A DNA stretch of 21,174 nucleotides from JBBDIO01 sp040880365 (GTDB taxonomy: Bacteria; Chloroflexota; Anaerolineae; Caldilineales; Caldilineaceae), in NCBI GenBank assembly GCA_040880365.1, contig JBBDIO010000181.1, positions 1 to 21,174 of the forward strand. The letters run 5' to 3'. Positions 1 to 7,716 of this stretch are shown here, in pieces (the stretch's first letter is position 1; the number at the start of each line of letters is the position of its first letter). Below the pieces are notes generated by a model. It was not told the origin of the DNA. It saw only the letters and a list, made by a program, of their open reading frames with translations, and searched no databases. The translations under genes and the position numbers were made by a program.

Positions 1-44
1 GCCAGACCCACGGCCGCGCGCGGGTGCAAGGGCACTTATTCGCC

Positions 45-383
45 ATGAGCCAATCCACGCAACCCTCATCCCACCCGCCCAAAACCGAAAACGCTGCGCC
101 ATCAGGCCCAACCCCACCCGGCGCAACCTTGCTAGACTATCACGCCACCTCCTTTTCGGCGGGGCGCATGGATTTCCAGTGGGAGGAGCTGAGCGAAGAA
201 GACCGCGCCCAGACCTATGCCGATTGGGCTGCGGGCAAAGGTCTCATGGGCGGCGATCCTCGCCAGCGACCCGACGCCCATCTGCTGCCCGATTGGGGCA
301 TCGACCACCCCTTCTTCCGCGCGCTGACCCAGGATGACACGCGCGGCAACAATGGCGCGCGCCTGCGCGCCGATCTGGCAACG
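45..383 (+). CDS. N-terminal coding fragment running into assembly gap, possibly the 5' part of trmB
   Basis: An open frame starts at ATG 45 (an upstream in-frame GTG lies at 24) and runs for 113 codons into the N-run at 384-393. The first 30 or so residues are Pro/Ser/Thr-rich and probably disordered. The rest is acidic and Trp-containing and shows no motif I recognise. It sits directly ahead of, and on the same strand as, the TrmB-like C-terminal part, so the simplest reading is one gene broken by the gap. However, the sequence does not resemble the usual TrmB N-terminus and the glycine-rich SAM-binding motif I is missing, so it could instead be a different gene joined at a scaffold gap. 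For one continuous frame the true gap would have to be 2 modulo 3 in length, and 10 Ns is not. Confidence 0.45.
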
Positions 384-393
384 NNNNNNNNNN
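384..393. other. Assembly gap (10 Ns)
   Basis: Ten undefined bases interrupt the coding sequence. Ten is a common placeholder length for a gap of unknown size. The reading frame of the TrmB-like protein changes across it, and the expected SAM-binding motif I falls in it, so the real missing length is probably larger than 10. Confidence 0.95.
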
Positions 394-394
394 C

Positions 395-940
395 CGCCGC
401 TATCCCGACCGCCTGTACATCGGCTACGAGGTCAAAACCAAGGCCGTGCGCCTCATGCTGGATCGATTGGCCCGCTTCGAGGTGGATAACGTGTGGCTCA
501 GCGACGACGACTGTCGCTTTAATCTGCCCCATATGCTACCCGATGGCCGCGTCGACGCCATCCACATTCTCTTTCCCGACCCGTGGTGGAAGCCCCAGCA
601 TCGGGTCAAACGGCTCTTTTCGCCGCCCTTTGTGGATCTGCTGGCGGCCAAGCTGCGGCCCGACGGTTTGCTGCATTTCCGAAGCGATGTCGCGGAATAT
701 GGCGCGTGGGTGCGCTATCTTGTGCGCCAGCATCCTGCCCTGCGCGAATATGACCCCACCACGCCCGACCTGGACGCCGCCCTGCTCGGCCCCCATGTAC
801 CCACCCACCGCGAATTCTGGTGTCGCCGGCGAAATCGCCCCGTCTACAGCGCGTATTTTGCCCGCCACGCGACCGCGATCACCGGCAATTGGGGAGACGT
901 GCCGGTACATTTTCCCCCGGCGCAACTCCCACAGGCGTGA
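395..940 (+). CDS. trmB: tRNA (guanine-N7-)-methyltransferase, C-terminal part (5' truncated by gap)
   Basis: TrmB makes m7G46 in the variable loop of tRNAs using S-adenosylmethionine. The readable part (181 codons before the TGA at 938-940) begins at YPDRLYIGYEVKTKAV, which matches the family's acidic-loop segment (usually GIEV). It contains FPDPWWKPQHRVKR, the TrmB signature normally read as FPDPW-K-RH-KRR, followed by the L-PDG--HF-SDV-EY strand typical of the C-terminal half. The SAM-binding motif I must lie in or before the N-run. An internal ATG at 446 could be taken for a start but would cut off conserved residues, so I treat the 5' end as missing. The next gene begins 8 nt after the stop. 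The family assignment is firm; the state of the full gene is unknown. Confidence 0.85.
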   Translation, partial: RRYPDRLYIGYEVKTKAVRLMLDRLARFEVDNVWLSDDDCRFNLPHMLPDGRVDAIHILFPDPWWKPQHRVKRLFSPPFVDLLAAKLRPDGLLHFRSDVAEYGAWVRYLVRQHPALREYDPTTPDLDAALLGPHVPTHREFWCRRRNRPVYSAYFARHATAITGNWGDVPVHFPPAQLPQA

Positions 941-948
941 GATCGCGC

Positions 949-2601
949 ATGACACCCATTCAAAAAAACGCTGCCCAGACCACAGAGGTCATCGAAGTGC
1001 CGTCGCCGGCGGGACGCGGGCTACTCCAGTGGGATGGCAAAAGTCATCCGGCCCCGGTCACCGCGCCGCCCTTTCAATTGTGCGAAGTGCACACTCCGCC
1101 TGTACCCTGTGGCGCGCCTGCAGAATCAGGTACAGACCCCGCAAGCCTCAACCGGCTCTATCACGGTGACAACCGGGATGTGCTGGCGCATCTGCTTGCC
1201 ACGGGCTGGGGCGGCACGCTACGCCTGATCTACATCGACCCACCCTTCGACAGCGGATTGGCCTATGCAGGCAAATTGCGCACGCGCGGCCCCCATCGCC
1301 GCACCCTGGGACAGGCCGTGCAATATCGCGACATCTGGGAAGGCGACGCCTATCTCCAGTTCATGTATGAACGGCTCTTGCTGTTGCGCCCCCTGCTGGC
1401 CGCAGACGGCGTAATCTGGCTCCACTGCGACTATCGTCAGGCCCACCGCCTCCAGTTGATTCTGGAAGAAGTCTTTGGCGCAGACAACTATCTCAACACA
1501 ATCGCCTGGCGCAGCCAGGTGGCCCGCGGCGCAAAAGTCAACGCCTTCTACTTTCCCAACAGCACCCACTTTCTGCATGTCTTTGCCAAAGATCGCCAGG
1601 CCGACCCCTGCTGGCAACCGCCGCGCAAGCGACTGTTCTTTACCCGTCGCCAGGCCGCGGCCCAGTTTATGGAAGATGCCGGCGGCTTTTTCCGCACCTC
1701 CGACCCCGGCTCCTACAGCTTTGCCCGGCTCAAAGAACTCCACGCAGAGGGACGCCTCTATGCGCCCTTTGGCGGCGAGATTTGCATTGATGAGGCCAAC
1801 CAGACGGTGCGCTGTTCCAATGGCGGCAACGTGGGGGTGAAATACTATCTCACCCCCGAAGGTAAAAACCGCTTTAGCGTGGAACGCGCAGTAGACAATC
1901 TCTGGGACGACATCCCCGGCCTGGGCACGACCCCCGGCGAAGATGTGGGCTATCCCACCCAAAAGACCGAGGCCCTGCTAGAGCGAGTGATTGCCGCCTC
2001 CAGCGCGCCGGGCGATTGGGTGCTGGATTGTTTCACCGGATCGGGCACCACGCCCGCGGTAGCGCAACGGCTGGGGCGACGCTGGATTGCCTGCGACGCA
2101 GGCTATGGCGCCATTCAGACCACGCGCCGCCGTCTGCTGGCAAACACGGCGTCTGCCTCCGAAAATACGCCTGGCTTTGGGGTATACCGGCCCGCCACGC
2201 CAGCAACATCCGCCATACCCGACACAGCAGAATCGCGGCCAATGCAGGCGGAACTCCCCGCGCTGCGCGTGTGCGTCACCGAACAGGGCGACCTGCGCCG
2301 CGTCGAGATCCGACCCATTGCCCCGCCTGCCACAGATTCAAACATTGCAGACCCAAACATTACCGACTGGCGCGCGTGGATCGATGCCGTAGAGGTCGAT
2401 CCGTGTTACGATGGCAATATCTTTCGCCCGCACGCGATTGATGCACCGCCCAAACGCACTGCGCTGATTGTGGGCAGCTATGTCGTGGCCCAGCACGCGC
2501 CGGGCACAATTCTGGCCGTGCGCATCACCTATGTGACAGGCCACGAAGCGACGTTCCAGTTGGCGCACGCCACCGGCAACGCCGACCCAATCGCACTATA
2601 A
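949..2601 (+). CDS. Site-specific DNA methyltransferase, beta class (orphan)
   Basis: A 550-residue protein of the N6-adenine/N4-cytosine DNA methyltransferase family. Motif IV, DPPF, is at residues 97-100, preceded by YIDPPF. Motif I, FTGSGTT, comes later at residues 362-368, after YPTQK. This order (catalytic motif first, SAM motif second) defines the beta class, which includes Mod subunits of Type III systems. The 175 or so residues after motif I have no motif I recognise and may contribute to target recognition or be an accessory domain. No restriction endonuclase gene is adjacent, so it looks like an orphan methylase or a regulator of gene expression by methylation. The frame is open from GTG 820, but that start would overlap trmB by 121 bases; ATG 949 lies just past the trmB stop and leaves the whole conserved core intact. 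The target sequence cannot be told from the protein. Confidence 0.85.
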   Translation: MTPIQKNAAQTTEVIEVPSPAGRGLLQWDGKSHPAPVTAPPFQLCEVHTPPVPCGAPAESGTDPASLNRLYHGDNRDVLAHLLATGWGGTLRLIYIDPPFDSGLAYAGKLRTRGPHRRTLGQAVQYRDIWEGDAYLQFMYERLLLLRPLLAADGVIWLHCDYRQAHRLQLILEEVFGADNYLNTIAWRSQVARGAKVNAFYFPNSTHFLHVFAKDRQADPCWQPPRKRLFFTRRQAAAQFMEDAGGFFRTSDPGSYSFARLKELHAEGRLYAPFGGEICIDEANQTVRCSNGGNVGVKYYLTPEGKNRFSVERAVDNLWDDIPGLGTTPGEDVGYPTQKTEALLERVIAASSAPGDWVLDCFTGSGTTPAVAQRLGRRWIACDAGYGAIQTTRRRLLANTASASENTPGFGVYRPATPATSAIPDTAESRPMQAELPALRVCVTEQGDLRRVEIRPIAPPATDSNIADPNITDWRAWIDAVEVDPCYDGNIFRPHAIDAPPKRTALIVGSYVVAQHAPGTILAVRITYVTGHEATFQLAHATGNADPIAL

Positions 2602-2662
2602 CGGCACAGAACCCTGTGCGCGCAAAATAGCTAGCGCAGACGCATAGATGAAAGGATTGACT

Positions 2663-3451
<789 letters not shown>

Positions 3452-3454
3452 GCC

Positions 3455-4489
3455 ATGCGCACGGTGTTGATCACCGGGGTCACTGGCCTGGTAGGTCGCC
3501 GGCTGGCCGAACAATTGGTGGCCGCGCCCGATATCCAGGTGCGCGGGCTGGCGCGTCAACCCGCAAAGGCCGCGGATCTGGCCGCAGTGGGCGTGGAGAT
3601 TATGGCGGGCGATGTGACCGATCCGCCGTCGCTGGCCGCGGCCTGCGCAGGCTGTGATTGGGTGTTCCACTGTGCCGCGTTTGTGGAAGAAGGCGGCGAC
3701 CGCGCCGCGATCTGGGCGGTGAACGTAGAGGGCACCCGTCACATACTACACGCCGCGCAGCAGGCCGGTGTGCAACGCTTTATCCATGTGAGCACCTGCG
3801 CAGTCTATGGTTCGGTGCAAAGCCTGGACATTGACGAAACCATGCCCATACGTCGCCGGGGCAATCTCTATGCCGATTCCAAAGTGGAAGCCGAAGAGGT
3901 GGTACAGGCTTTCGCCACGGGTTTTTCCCCAGGTGTCGCCACAGATTCCACCACCGATCCCGAAAACCGGATGGAGACGGTCATCGCTCGCCCGTCCCAG
4001 GTCTACGGACCTCGCTCCTATCAGTTCACCGTGCGCCCCATCGAAGCGATTCGCAGCGGCAAGATGATTCTGGTAGACGGCGGCAAACACTGGTGCAAGC
4101 CCGTCTATATTGATAACCTGGTGGAAGGTCTGATCGCCTGTGCGCGCGTGCCCGCAGCCGCGGGCCAAGCGTTCAACCTGACCGACGGCGTGACTGTGCC
4201 CTGGCATACGTTTTTCGGGGCCTACGCGCGCATGTTGGACAAACCGCGCTTGCCCTCGGTGCCCTATCCGCTGGCCTGGGTGGCGGCCCGCTGGTTCGAA
4301 TGGCAGGCCCAGCGCACGGGCAAAAAAGCCTTGATCACACGGGCCGCTTTGGCGGCAATCCGCAGCCGCAATAGCTTCAGCATCGAAAAGGCGCACCGCA
4401 TTTTAGGCTGGACCCCGCGCCTGGATCTGGAAGCGGGCATGGCGCGCACCCAGGCGTGGCTGGCCGCCGAAGGCTATTTAAGCAAATGA
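3455..4489 (+). CDS. NAD-dependent epimerase/dehydratase (extended SDR)
   Basis: A 344-residue extended short-chain dehydrogenase/reductase. The nucleotide-binding motif TGVTGLVG is at residues 7-14 (GxxGxxG), DVTD follows strand 3, and VFHCAA and the catalytic pair Y139/K143 in YADSK are present with an upstream Ser/Thr (VSTCAVYGS). Later come RPSQVYGPR and a C-terminal substrate domain. Such enzymes act on nucleotide sugars, sterol-like 3-beta-hydroxy groups or dihydroflavonols; the short spacing to a methyltransferase suggests modification of a sugar or lipid, but the substrate cannot be read from sequence. It is translationally coupled on both sides: 3 nt after the methyltransferase stop, and its own TGA overlaps the ATG of the next gene (ATGA). 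Confidence 0.88.
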   Translation: MRTVLITGVTGLVGRRLAEQLVAAPDIQVRGLARQPAKAADLAAVGVEIMAGDVTDPPSLAAACAGCDWVFHCAAFVEEGGDRAAIWAVNVEGTRHILHAAQQAGVQRFIHVSTCAVYGSVQSLDIDETMPIRRRGNLYADSKVEAEEVVQAFATGFSPGVATDSTTDPENRMETVIARPSQVYGPRSYQFTVRPIEAIRSGKMILVDGGKHWCKPVYIDNLVEGLIACARVPAAAGQAFNLTDGVTVPWHTFFGAYARMLDKPRLPSVPYPLAWVAARWFEWQAQRTGKKALITRAALAAIRSRNSFSIEKAHRILGWTPRLDLEAGMARTQAWLAAEGYLSK

Positions 4490-4821
4490 CCGCAAACCGG
4501 ATTCCAACCGAATTCGCCTGCCGCGTAGGGTGCGGCGCGTGCTGCATTGCGCCTTCGATCTCCTCGCCCATCCCCGGTATGCCCCACGGCAAACCCGCGG
4601 GCGTGCGCTGTGTGCAACTCACCGCCGACAATCGCTGCGCGCTCTTTGGCCTGCCCGAACGGCCCGCAGTCTGCACCCATCTGCGTCCCACGCCCGAAAT
4701 GTGCCACGATTCGGCCGCAGCCGCGCTCATCTATTTGACTGAACTGGAAGCCTATACCGCGCCCCCGCGCGCGGCTGAGGGCATACTTTCATATACGCGT
4801 AGGTCACCGTTCCTGCGGTGA
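4486..4821 (+). CDS. YkgJ-family cysteine cluster protein
   Basis: A 111-residue protein with the YkgJ/CxxCxxCC-type pattern: C12, C16, C19 and C20 near the N-terminus (ACRVGCGACC), then C42, C51, C63 and C73. Members are thought to bind an Fe-S cluster or zinc; the function is not established. ATG 4486 overlaps the epimerase stop (ATGA) and is preferred over ATG 4456, which would overlap the epimerase more and add ten residues before the conserved start. The last six or so residues (RSPFLR) and the TGA stop are encoded by the left hairpin of an interspersed repeat (from 4799), so the native C-terminus has probably been replaced by repeat insertion. The cysteine core lies well upstream and is intact. 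Confidence 0.8.
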   Translation: MTANRIPTEFACRVGCGACCIAPSISSPIPGMPHGKPAGVRCVQLTADNRCALFGLPERPAVCTHLRPTPEMCHDSAAAALIYLTELEAYTAPPRAAEGILSYTRRSPFLR

Positions 4822-4896
4822 CAAGTGGGCAATCGGAAGATGTCACGCCGGGAGGCATGTGTGTCTGCATCAGTCACGCCGGGAGGCATGACCTAC
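4799..4896. repeat. Interspersed double-hairpin repeat, copy A (with an extra right half)
   Basis: The left half, 4799-4823, reads GTAGGTCACC...GGTGACA and folds on itself. Two right halves follow, at 4842-4859 (lacking the terminal GACCTAC) and 4873-4896 (complete). The two right halves share an exact 18-base core with a period of 31 bases. The left and final right halves are inverted copies ending in GTAGGTCA and TGACCTAC. The spacer 4823-4841 resembles that of copy C. The element lies between two convergent genes and includes the stop codon of the left one. It may work as a bidirectional terminator or RNA-stability element, but there is no T-run on either side. Confidence 0.85.
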
Positions 4897-4915
4897 GTCA
4901 GCGGCAAGCTGTAGG

Positions 4916-5359
4916 CTAGCGCGGGGTCAGTGGATGAAGCGGCGAGGCGGCCGCGTCGGCATCTGTTGTATGCGTGGCCGCGTCGGTTGCGCTGTGGCTT
5001 GCAGCGTGGGTTGCACTGTGCGTCACCGCCAACTGCCAGCCTGCCTGGGTGAGCAGATAGGTCGCGGCGGGAAATTTCATGTTGCCTACCAGCAAACCCT
5101 GGGCGCGCAACATCGCCACATCGTGCATGGCGACGGTCGTCTGCACCGTGCCATCGGCGCGATGAAGAGAGTAAACCTTGTCGCCATCCACAGTGCGGTG
5201 CGATTTCAGATGCGCGCCATGCACCAGCGCGCGCAATATCTCTAATTGGGCCGGAGTGGAACGGGTAGAGGGGTGGGGCAATAAATCGCGCAGCAAGGGC
5301 ACACGGGCCAGCCACTGCACGAGTAAAGCCAGGCGGGTGCTAACCCAGTTCGCCCACAT
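4916..5359 (-). CDS. Hypothetical protein, possible winged-helix domain
   Basis: A 147-residue protein I do not recognise. An amphipathic or hydrophobic N-terminus (residues 1-27) leads to a central part (about 35-110) with the rhythm of a winged helix: PAQLEILRALVHG, a hydrophilic hairpin, AMLRAQGLL and a final YLLTQAGWQLA, reminiscent of the helix-strand ending of small DNA-binding regulators. This is only an impression. The last 35 residues are a low-complexity Ala/Thr/His/Ser tail. ATG 5359 overlaps the end of the upstream small gene by 20 bases, consistent with co-translation in a minus-strand operon led by the radical SAM gene. Confidence 0.6.
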   Translation of the reverse strand: MWANWVSTRLALLVQWLARVPLLRDLLPHPSTRSTPAQLEILRALVHGAHLKSHRTVDGDKVYSLHRADGTVQTTVAMHDVAMLRAQGLLVGNMKFPAATYLLTQAGWQLAVTHSATHAASHSATDAATHTTDADAAASPLHPLTPR

Positions 5360-5546
5360 GCTGTTGCAGCTCGCGCTGAGAAATCTTGATAAAGCGGTCC
5401 GTGTAAATATCCGCCATCTCGGCTTCGCTCAGACGCACGCGCAAAATCTCCAGCGCGTCTTCGGGCGATTCGCCATAGGCCAGTTTCTTCTTGCCGCTTT
5501 TGAGATCAAACAGATACATATAGTGAGGATTGCTGAAACTGCTCAT
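5340..5546 (-). CDS. Small hypothetical protein (68 aa)
   Basis: A short protein with an aromatic N-terminus (NPHYMYLFDL), a basic turn (KSGKKK), then YGESPEDALEILRVRL and ISQRELQQHVGEL. The pattern of strand, turn, strand and helix resembles small single-domain proteins that add a cap or interface, but no family is recognised. It starts 34 bases after the stop of the radical SAM gene and its end overlaps the following gene by 20 bases, so the three are probably one transcript. The composition is that of a real, well-folded protein rather than a shadow frame. Confidence 0.6.
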   Translation of the reverse strand: MSSFSNPHYMYLFDLKSGKKKLAYGESPEDALEILRVRLSEAEMADIYTDRFIKISQRELQQHVGELG

Positions 5547-5580
5547 GAGTTTTGGCCTTTGACCTGTCTTCGCCTTCGCC

Positions 5581-7002
5581 CTACGCCTTAATCAACGTGC
5601 CCTGATACAAATCCGCGCCGTGGGTCACATCGTCCAACCCCTGGTTGATCTCGGCATCGAACTTGCCCGCCAACAGCTCGCGATAGAACGCATAGTCAAT
5701 CCCCTTGACCTTTTCATCATCAGGGAAGCGGTGATAATTATCATTGCTCATCAGGCTCTTGCCCTCGGCGATAAGCTGGAAGCCCAATGCCGAACCGGGA
5801 TAAGGCGCATAGTAGGAAATAGACGGGAAAACCCACTTCATGCGTTTGAGCATACGCATGGTTTTGAAAGCATCTTCGCGGGTCTCGCCGGGAATCCCCA
5901 GCATAATATTGGCCCAGAAGCGCACGGGTTCACGGCCCTGGCGCACCAGTTCATCGCCCAGCCGGTTGAGCAAATCAATCGCGAAGTTGTTGTCTTCCTC
6001 GGTACATTCCTTGTTCAAAAGACGTAAAATGCGGTCGCTGCCCGATTCAAAGCCAATTGAGACGGTTTGCCAATTGGTCTCGCGCACCAGCGCCTCGAAC
6101 AGATCGGGCCATTGGCGCACAGTATCCGAACGACCTGCCGCCCAATAGGGCCAAACCTTGTTCGCCTTGCGCGGATACAGCTCGATCCACTCTTTCAGCC
6201 AGCGCGGATTCTGAAAGAACATGGAATCGTGAATGACCACCGACCCCACGCCATATTTGTTATCCAGATAGTTCAGCTCGTCGATCACCGCTTCGACAGG
6301 CCGCCGTCCCATGTTGGGAATATAGGAATTTTCGTTGCAAAAAACACACTGCCACGGGCAGACCCGGCTGGTGAGGATCGTTGCCACCGGCCCTGGCCCC
6401 CAGCCACATTCGGGTTCCATCGGCCAATTAAATTTGCGGCGAATCTTGCGTCCGGCGGGTTGCGGCCACAGCGTGCGGTCGATCATCGGCCAGTCTGCCA
6501 TCGAACGCGCGCCCTGCCCCTGGATCACACGCGGAAAACTTTCGGGATCGCGCACCAGGTCCACAATCACATTTTCGCCCGGCCCCTGGCAGATGTGATC
6601 AAATTCGGCGATGCGCTCCATCTCGTCGAGCGCCACCGTGGCGTGCATCCCACCCGCCAGAATCAGACCTTCGGGATTCAGTTCCTTAAAAAGCTGGGCC
6701 GCTTTATACGCCACCGGAAAGGTATAGCTGCGCACATTCATGATCAGGGTCTTATAGCCCTTGATCTGCTTCGCCAGTTGTTCCCACGAAGTAACGGCTC
6801 GGGTCGAGGCCAAATCGGTCTGGATGCCATTGTTGTGCAAAATGGTGCGCAACAACCCCAGGCCATGATCCTGCCATTGTTCGTGCGGCCCATCGGGGTT
6901 GACCAGATCGCCCAGGTCGCCCAGGTCCAGCCATAAAATGTCCGACGTGCGCTTCGAATTTCCAGAACCAAAGGGCCATGCGAGCGGCCAGGATAAAGTC
7001 AC
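5581..7002 (-). CDS. B12-binding domain radical SAM protein
   Basis: A 473-residue protein. Residues about 40-150 form a cobalamin-binding-like Rossmann domain (KTLIMNVRSYTF, then LILAGGMHATV, the GG-H-T pattern of this class). The radical SAM domain follows, with the [4Fe-4S] ligands C215, C219 and C222 in CPWQCVFC (CxxxCxxC), and later GFESGSDRILRLLNK and NIMLGIPGETREDAFKTM, which are standard elements of the barrel. The reaction and substrate are unknown; relatives carry out methylations, ring contractions and methylthiolations. The start is GTG 7002, supported by GGAGG (complement of 7013-7017) ten bases upstream and by a promoter further up; no earlier in-frame ATG precedes the conserved part. 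A short repeat encodes DLGDLGDL at residues 26-33. It heads a minus-strand set with two small unknown genes. Confidence 0.87.
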   Translation of the reverse strand: MTLSWPLAWPFGSGNSKRTSDILWLDLGDLGDLVNPDGPHEQWQDHGLGLLRTILHNNGIQTDLASTRAVTSWEQLAKQIKGYKTLIMNVRSYTFPVAYKAAQLFKELNPEGLILAGGMHATVALDEMERIAEFDHICQGPGENVIVDLVRDPESFPRVIQGQGARSMADWPMIDRTLWPQPAGRKIRRKFNWPMEPECGWGPGPVATILTSRVCPWQCVFCNENSYIPNMGRRPVEAVIDELNYLDNKYGVGSVVIHDSMFFQNPRWLKEWIELYPRKANKVWPYWAAGRSDTVRQWPDLFEALVRETNWQTVSIGFESGSDRILRLLNKECTEEDNNFAIDLLNRLGDELVRQGREPVRFWANIMLGIPGETREDAFKTMRMLKRMKWVFPSISYYAPYPGSALGFQLIAEGKSLMSNDNYHRFPDDEKVKGIDYAFYRELLAGKFDAEINQGLDDVTHGADLYQGTLIKA

Positions 7003-7023
7003 AGTCCAAATGCCTCCGTACGG

Positions 7024-7050
7024 AATTTATCAGGGTACAGAATTTATCAG
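7024..7050. repeat. Paired 10-bp direct repeat in the radical SAM gene leader
   Basis: AATTTATCAG occurs at 7024-7033 and again at 7041-7050, a 17-base period. On the minus strand it reads CTGATAAATT twice, in the untranslated leader between the predicted promoter and the GTG start. It could be an operator pair or a small local duplication. Confidence 0.55.
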
Positions 7051-7120
7051 CGGACACAACCAGCCCACATGTAAAACCATCTACATGCCGACCCGTTTAG
7101 CCCATATTCTACGCCGCGGG

Positions 7121-7149
7121 AGTATACCATAGCGCCCTGGGTGCGTCAA
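7121..7149 (-). promoter_or_regulatory. Sigma70-type promoter for the radical SAM gene set
   Basis: On the minus strand, TTGACG (complement of 7144-7149) is followed after exactly 17 bases by TATACT (complement of 7121-7126). Transcription would begin near 7114 and give a leader of about 110 nt before the GTG at 7002. The match to consensus (5 of 6 in each box, ideal spacing) is good; no experimental support is available. Confidence 0.7.
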
Positions 7150-7279
7150 TTTTTATGAAAAAGATGATAAATATCTGCGGGGTCATCTGCGGGGGTATCG
7201 GCAGAGGTTATGGACGGGGAACGATACGCATGTGACCGCTGTGAAATTCTGTACAAACGGAGTTTGTGAAAAAAGGTAC

Positions 7280-7309
7280 TTGACACAAATTGAAGCGCAC
7301 AAGTATAAT
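7280..7309 (+). promoter_or_regulatory. Sigma70-type promoter P1 upstream of nuoB
   Basis: TTGACA (7280-7285) and TATAAT (7304-7309) both match consensus exactly, with an 18-base spacer. The start site would be near 7316, about 400 nt before nuoB. The divergent minus-strand promoter lies about 130 bases away. Confidence 0.75.
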
Positions 7310-7314
7310 CTCGG

Positions 7315-7444
7315 CAGCACATCTGCCAGGGCTTTGCGCGCAGGGAGCATTTGGCAGCCGTGCTGGACAGGCATATTATCCAGCCGGGCCGGAGATTCGG
7401 AGATCAAGCATAGGCAAACACGTTTGAGAGCGCGGAGAATCTCC
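7315..7444 (+). ncRNA. Structured 5' leader of the nuo transcript
   Basis: Two strong stem-loops lie just downstream of P1. The first pairs CAGCAC (7315-7320) with GTGCTG (7360-7365) and CTGCCA (7323-7328) with TGGCAG (7352-7357), separated by a 2x2 internal loop. The second pairs GGAGATTC (7391-7398) with GAATCTCC (7437-7444). Neither is followed by a T-run, so they do not look like terminators. No riboswitch class was recognised. Between here and nuoB there are further repeats, listed separately. The RNA may control nuo expression or may be a separate small RNA. Confidence 0.45.
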
Positions 7445-7450
7445 AAAAAA

Positions 7451-7479
7451 TTGCTTTTCAACTTGATTTTGTGTAGAAT
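7451..7479 (+). promoter_or_regulatory. Possible second promoter P2 upstream of nuoB
   Basis: TTGCTT (7451-7456) and TAGAAT (7474-7479) are separated by exactly 17 bases, with an A-run just upstream. A start near 7486 would give a 230-nt leader. It is weaker than P1 and is proposed on pattern only. Confidence 0.45.
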
Positions 7480-7507
7480 CGGAAGAATTATACCCCACTT
7501 CGCGCGC

Positions 7508-7548
7508 AATCATTTCTGGCCCGACAGAAATGATTGACCCAATCGGGT
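7508..7548. promoter_or_regulatory. Inverted repeats in the nuoB leader
   Basis: AATCATTTCTG (7508-7518) and CAGAAATGATT (7525-7535) form a perfect 11-base inverted repeat around a 6-base centre. Directly after comes ACCC-AATC-GGGT (7537-7548). The first is the right size for a dimeric repressor site and lies just after P2; as RNA it would be a stable hairpin. No T-run follows. Confidence 0.5.
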
Positions 7549-7592
7549 TTGAAACAGGTTCAACAGAGAATCAGTTGCATATATTAGTTGTG

Positions 7593-7622
7593 TAACTGGC
7601 AAAATGTATAACTGGCAAAATG
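7593..7622. repeat. Tandem 16-bp direct repeat upstream of nuoB
   Basis: TAACTGGCAAAATG occurs at 7593-7606 and 7609-7622, identical over 14 bases, with a 16-base period. It lies about 100 bases before the nuoB start and may be a paired regulator site or a local duplication. Confidence 0.6.
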
Positions 7623-7716
7623 ACCGACAAATCGAAAATCTAATGAGCCGGTTGAAATCGTTCCAGACTGTGTATCTTCTATATACAGCTATCAAAAGCA
7701 AAGGGTAAACGAAACA

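Noticed and set aside
2604..2619. GCACAG-AACC-CTGTGC hairpin after the DNA methyltransferase
   Set aside because: A six-base stem without a T-run; too short to call a terminator or operator with confidence.
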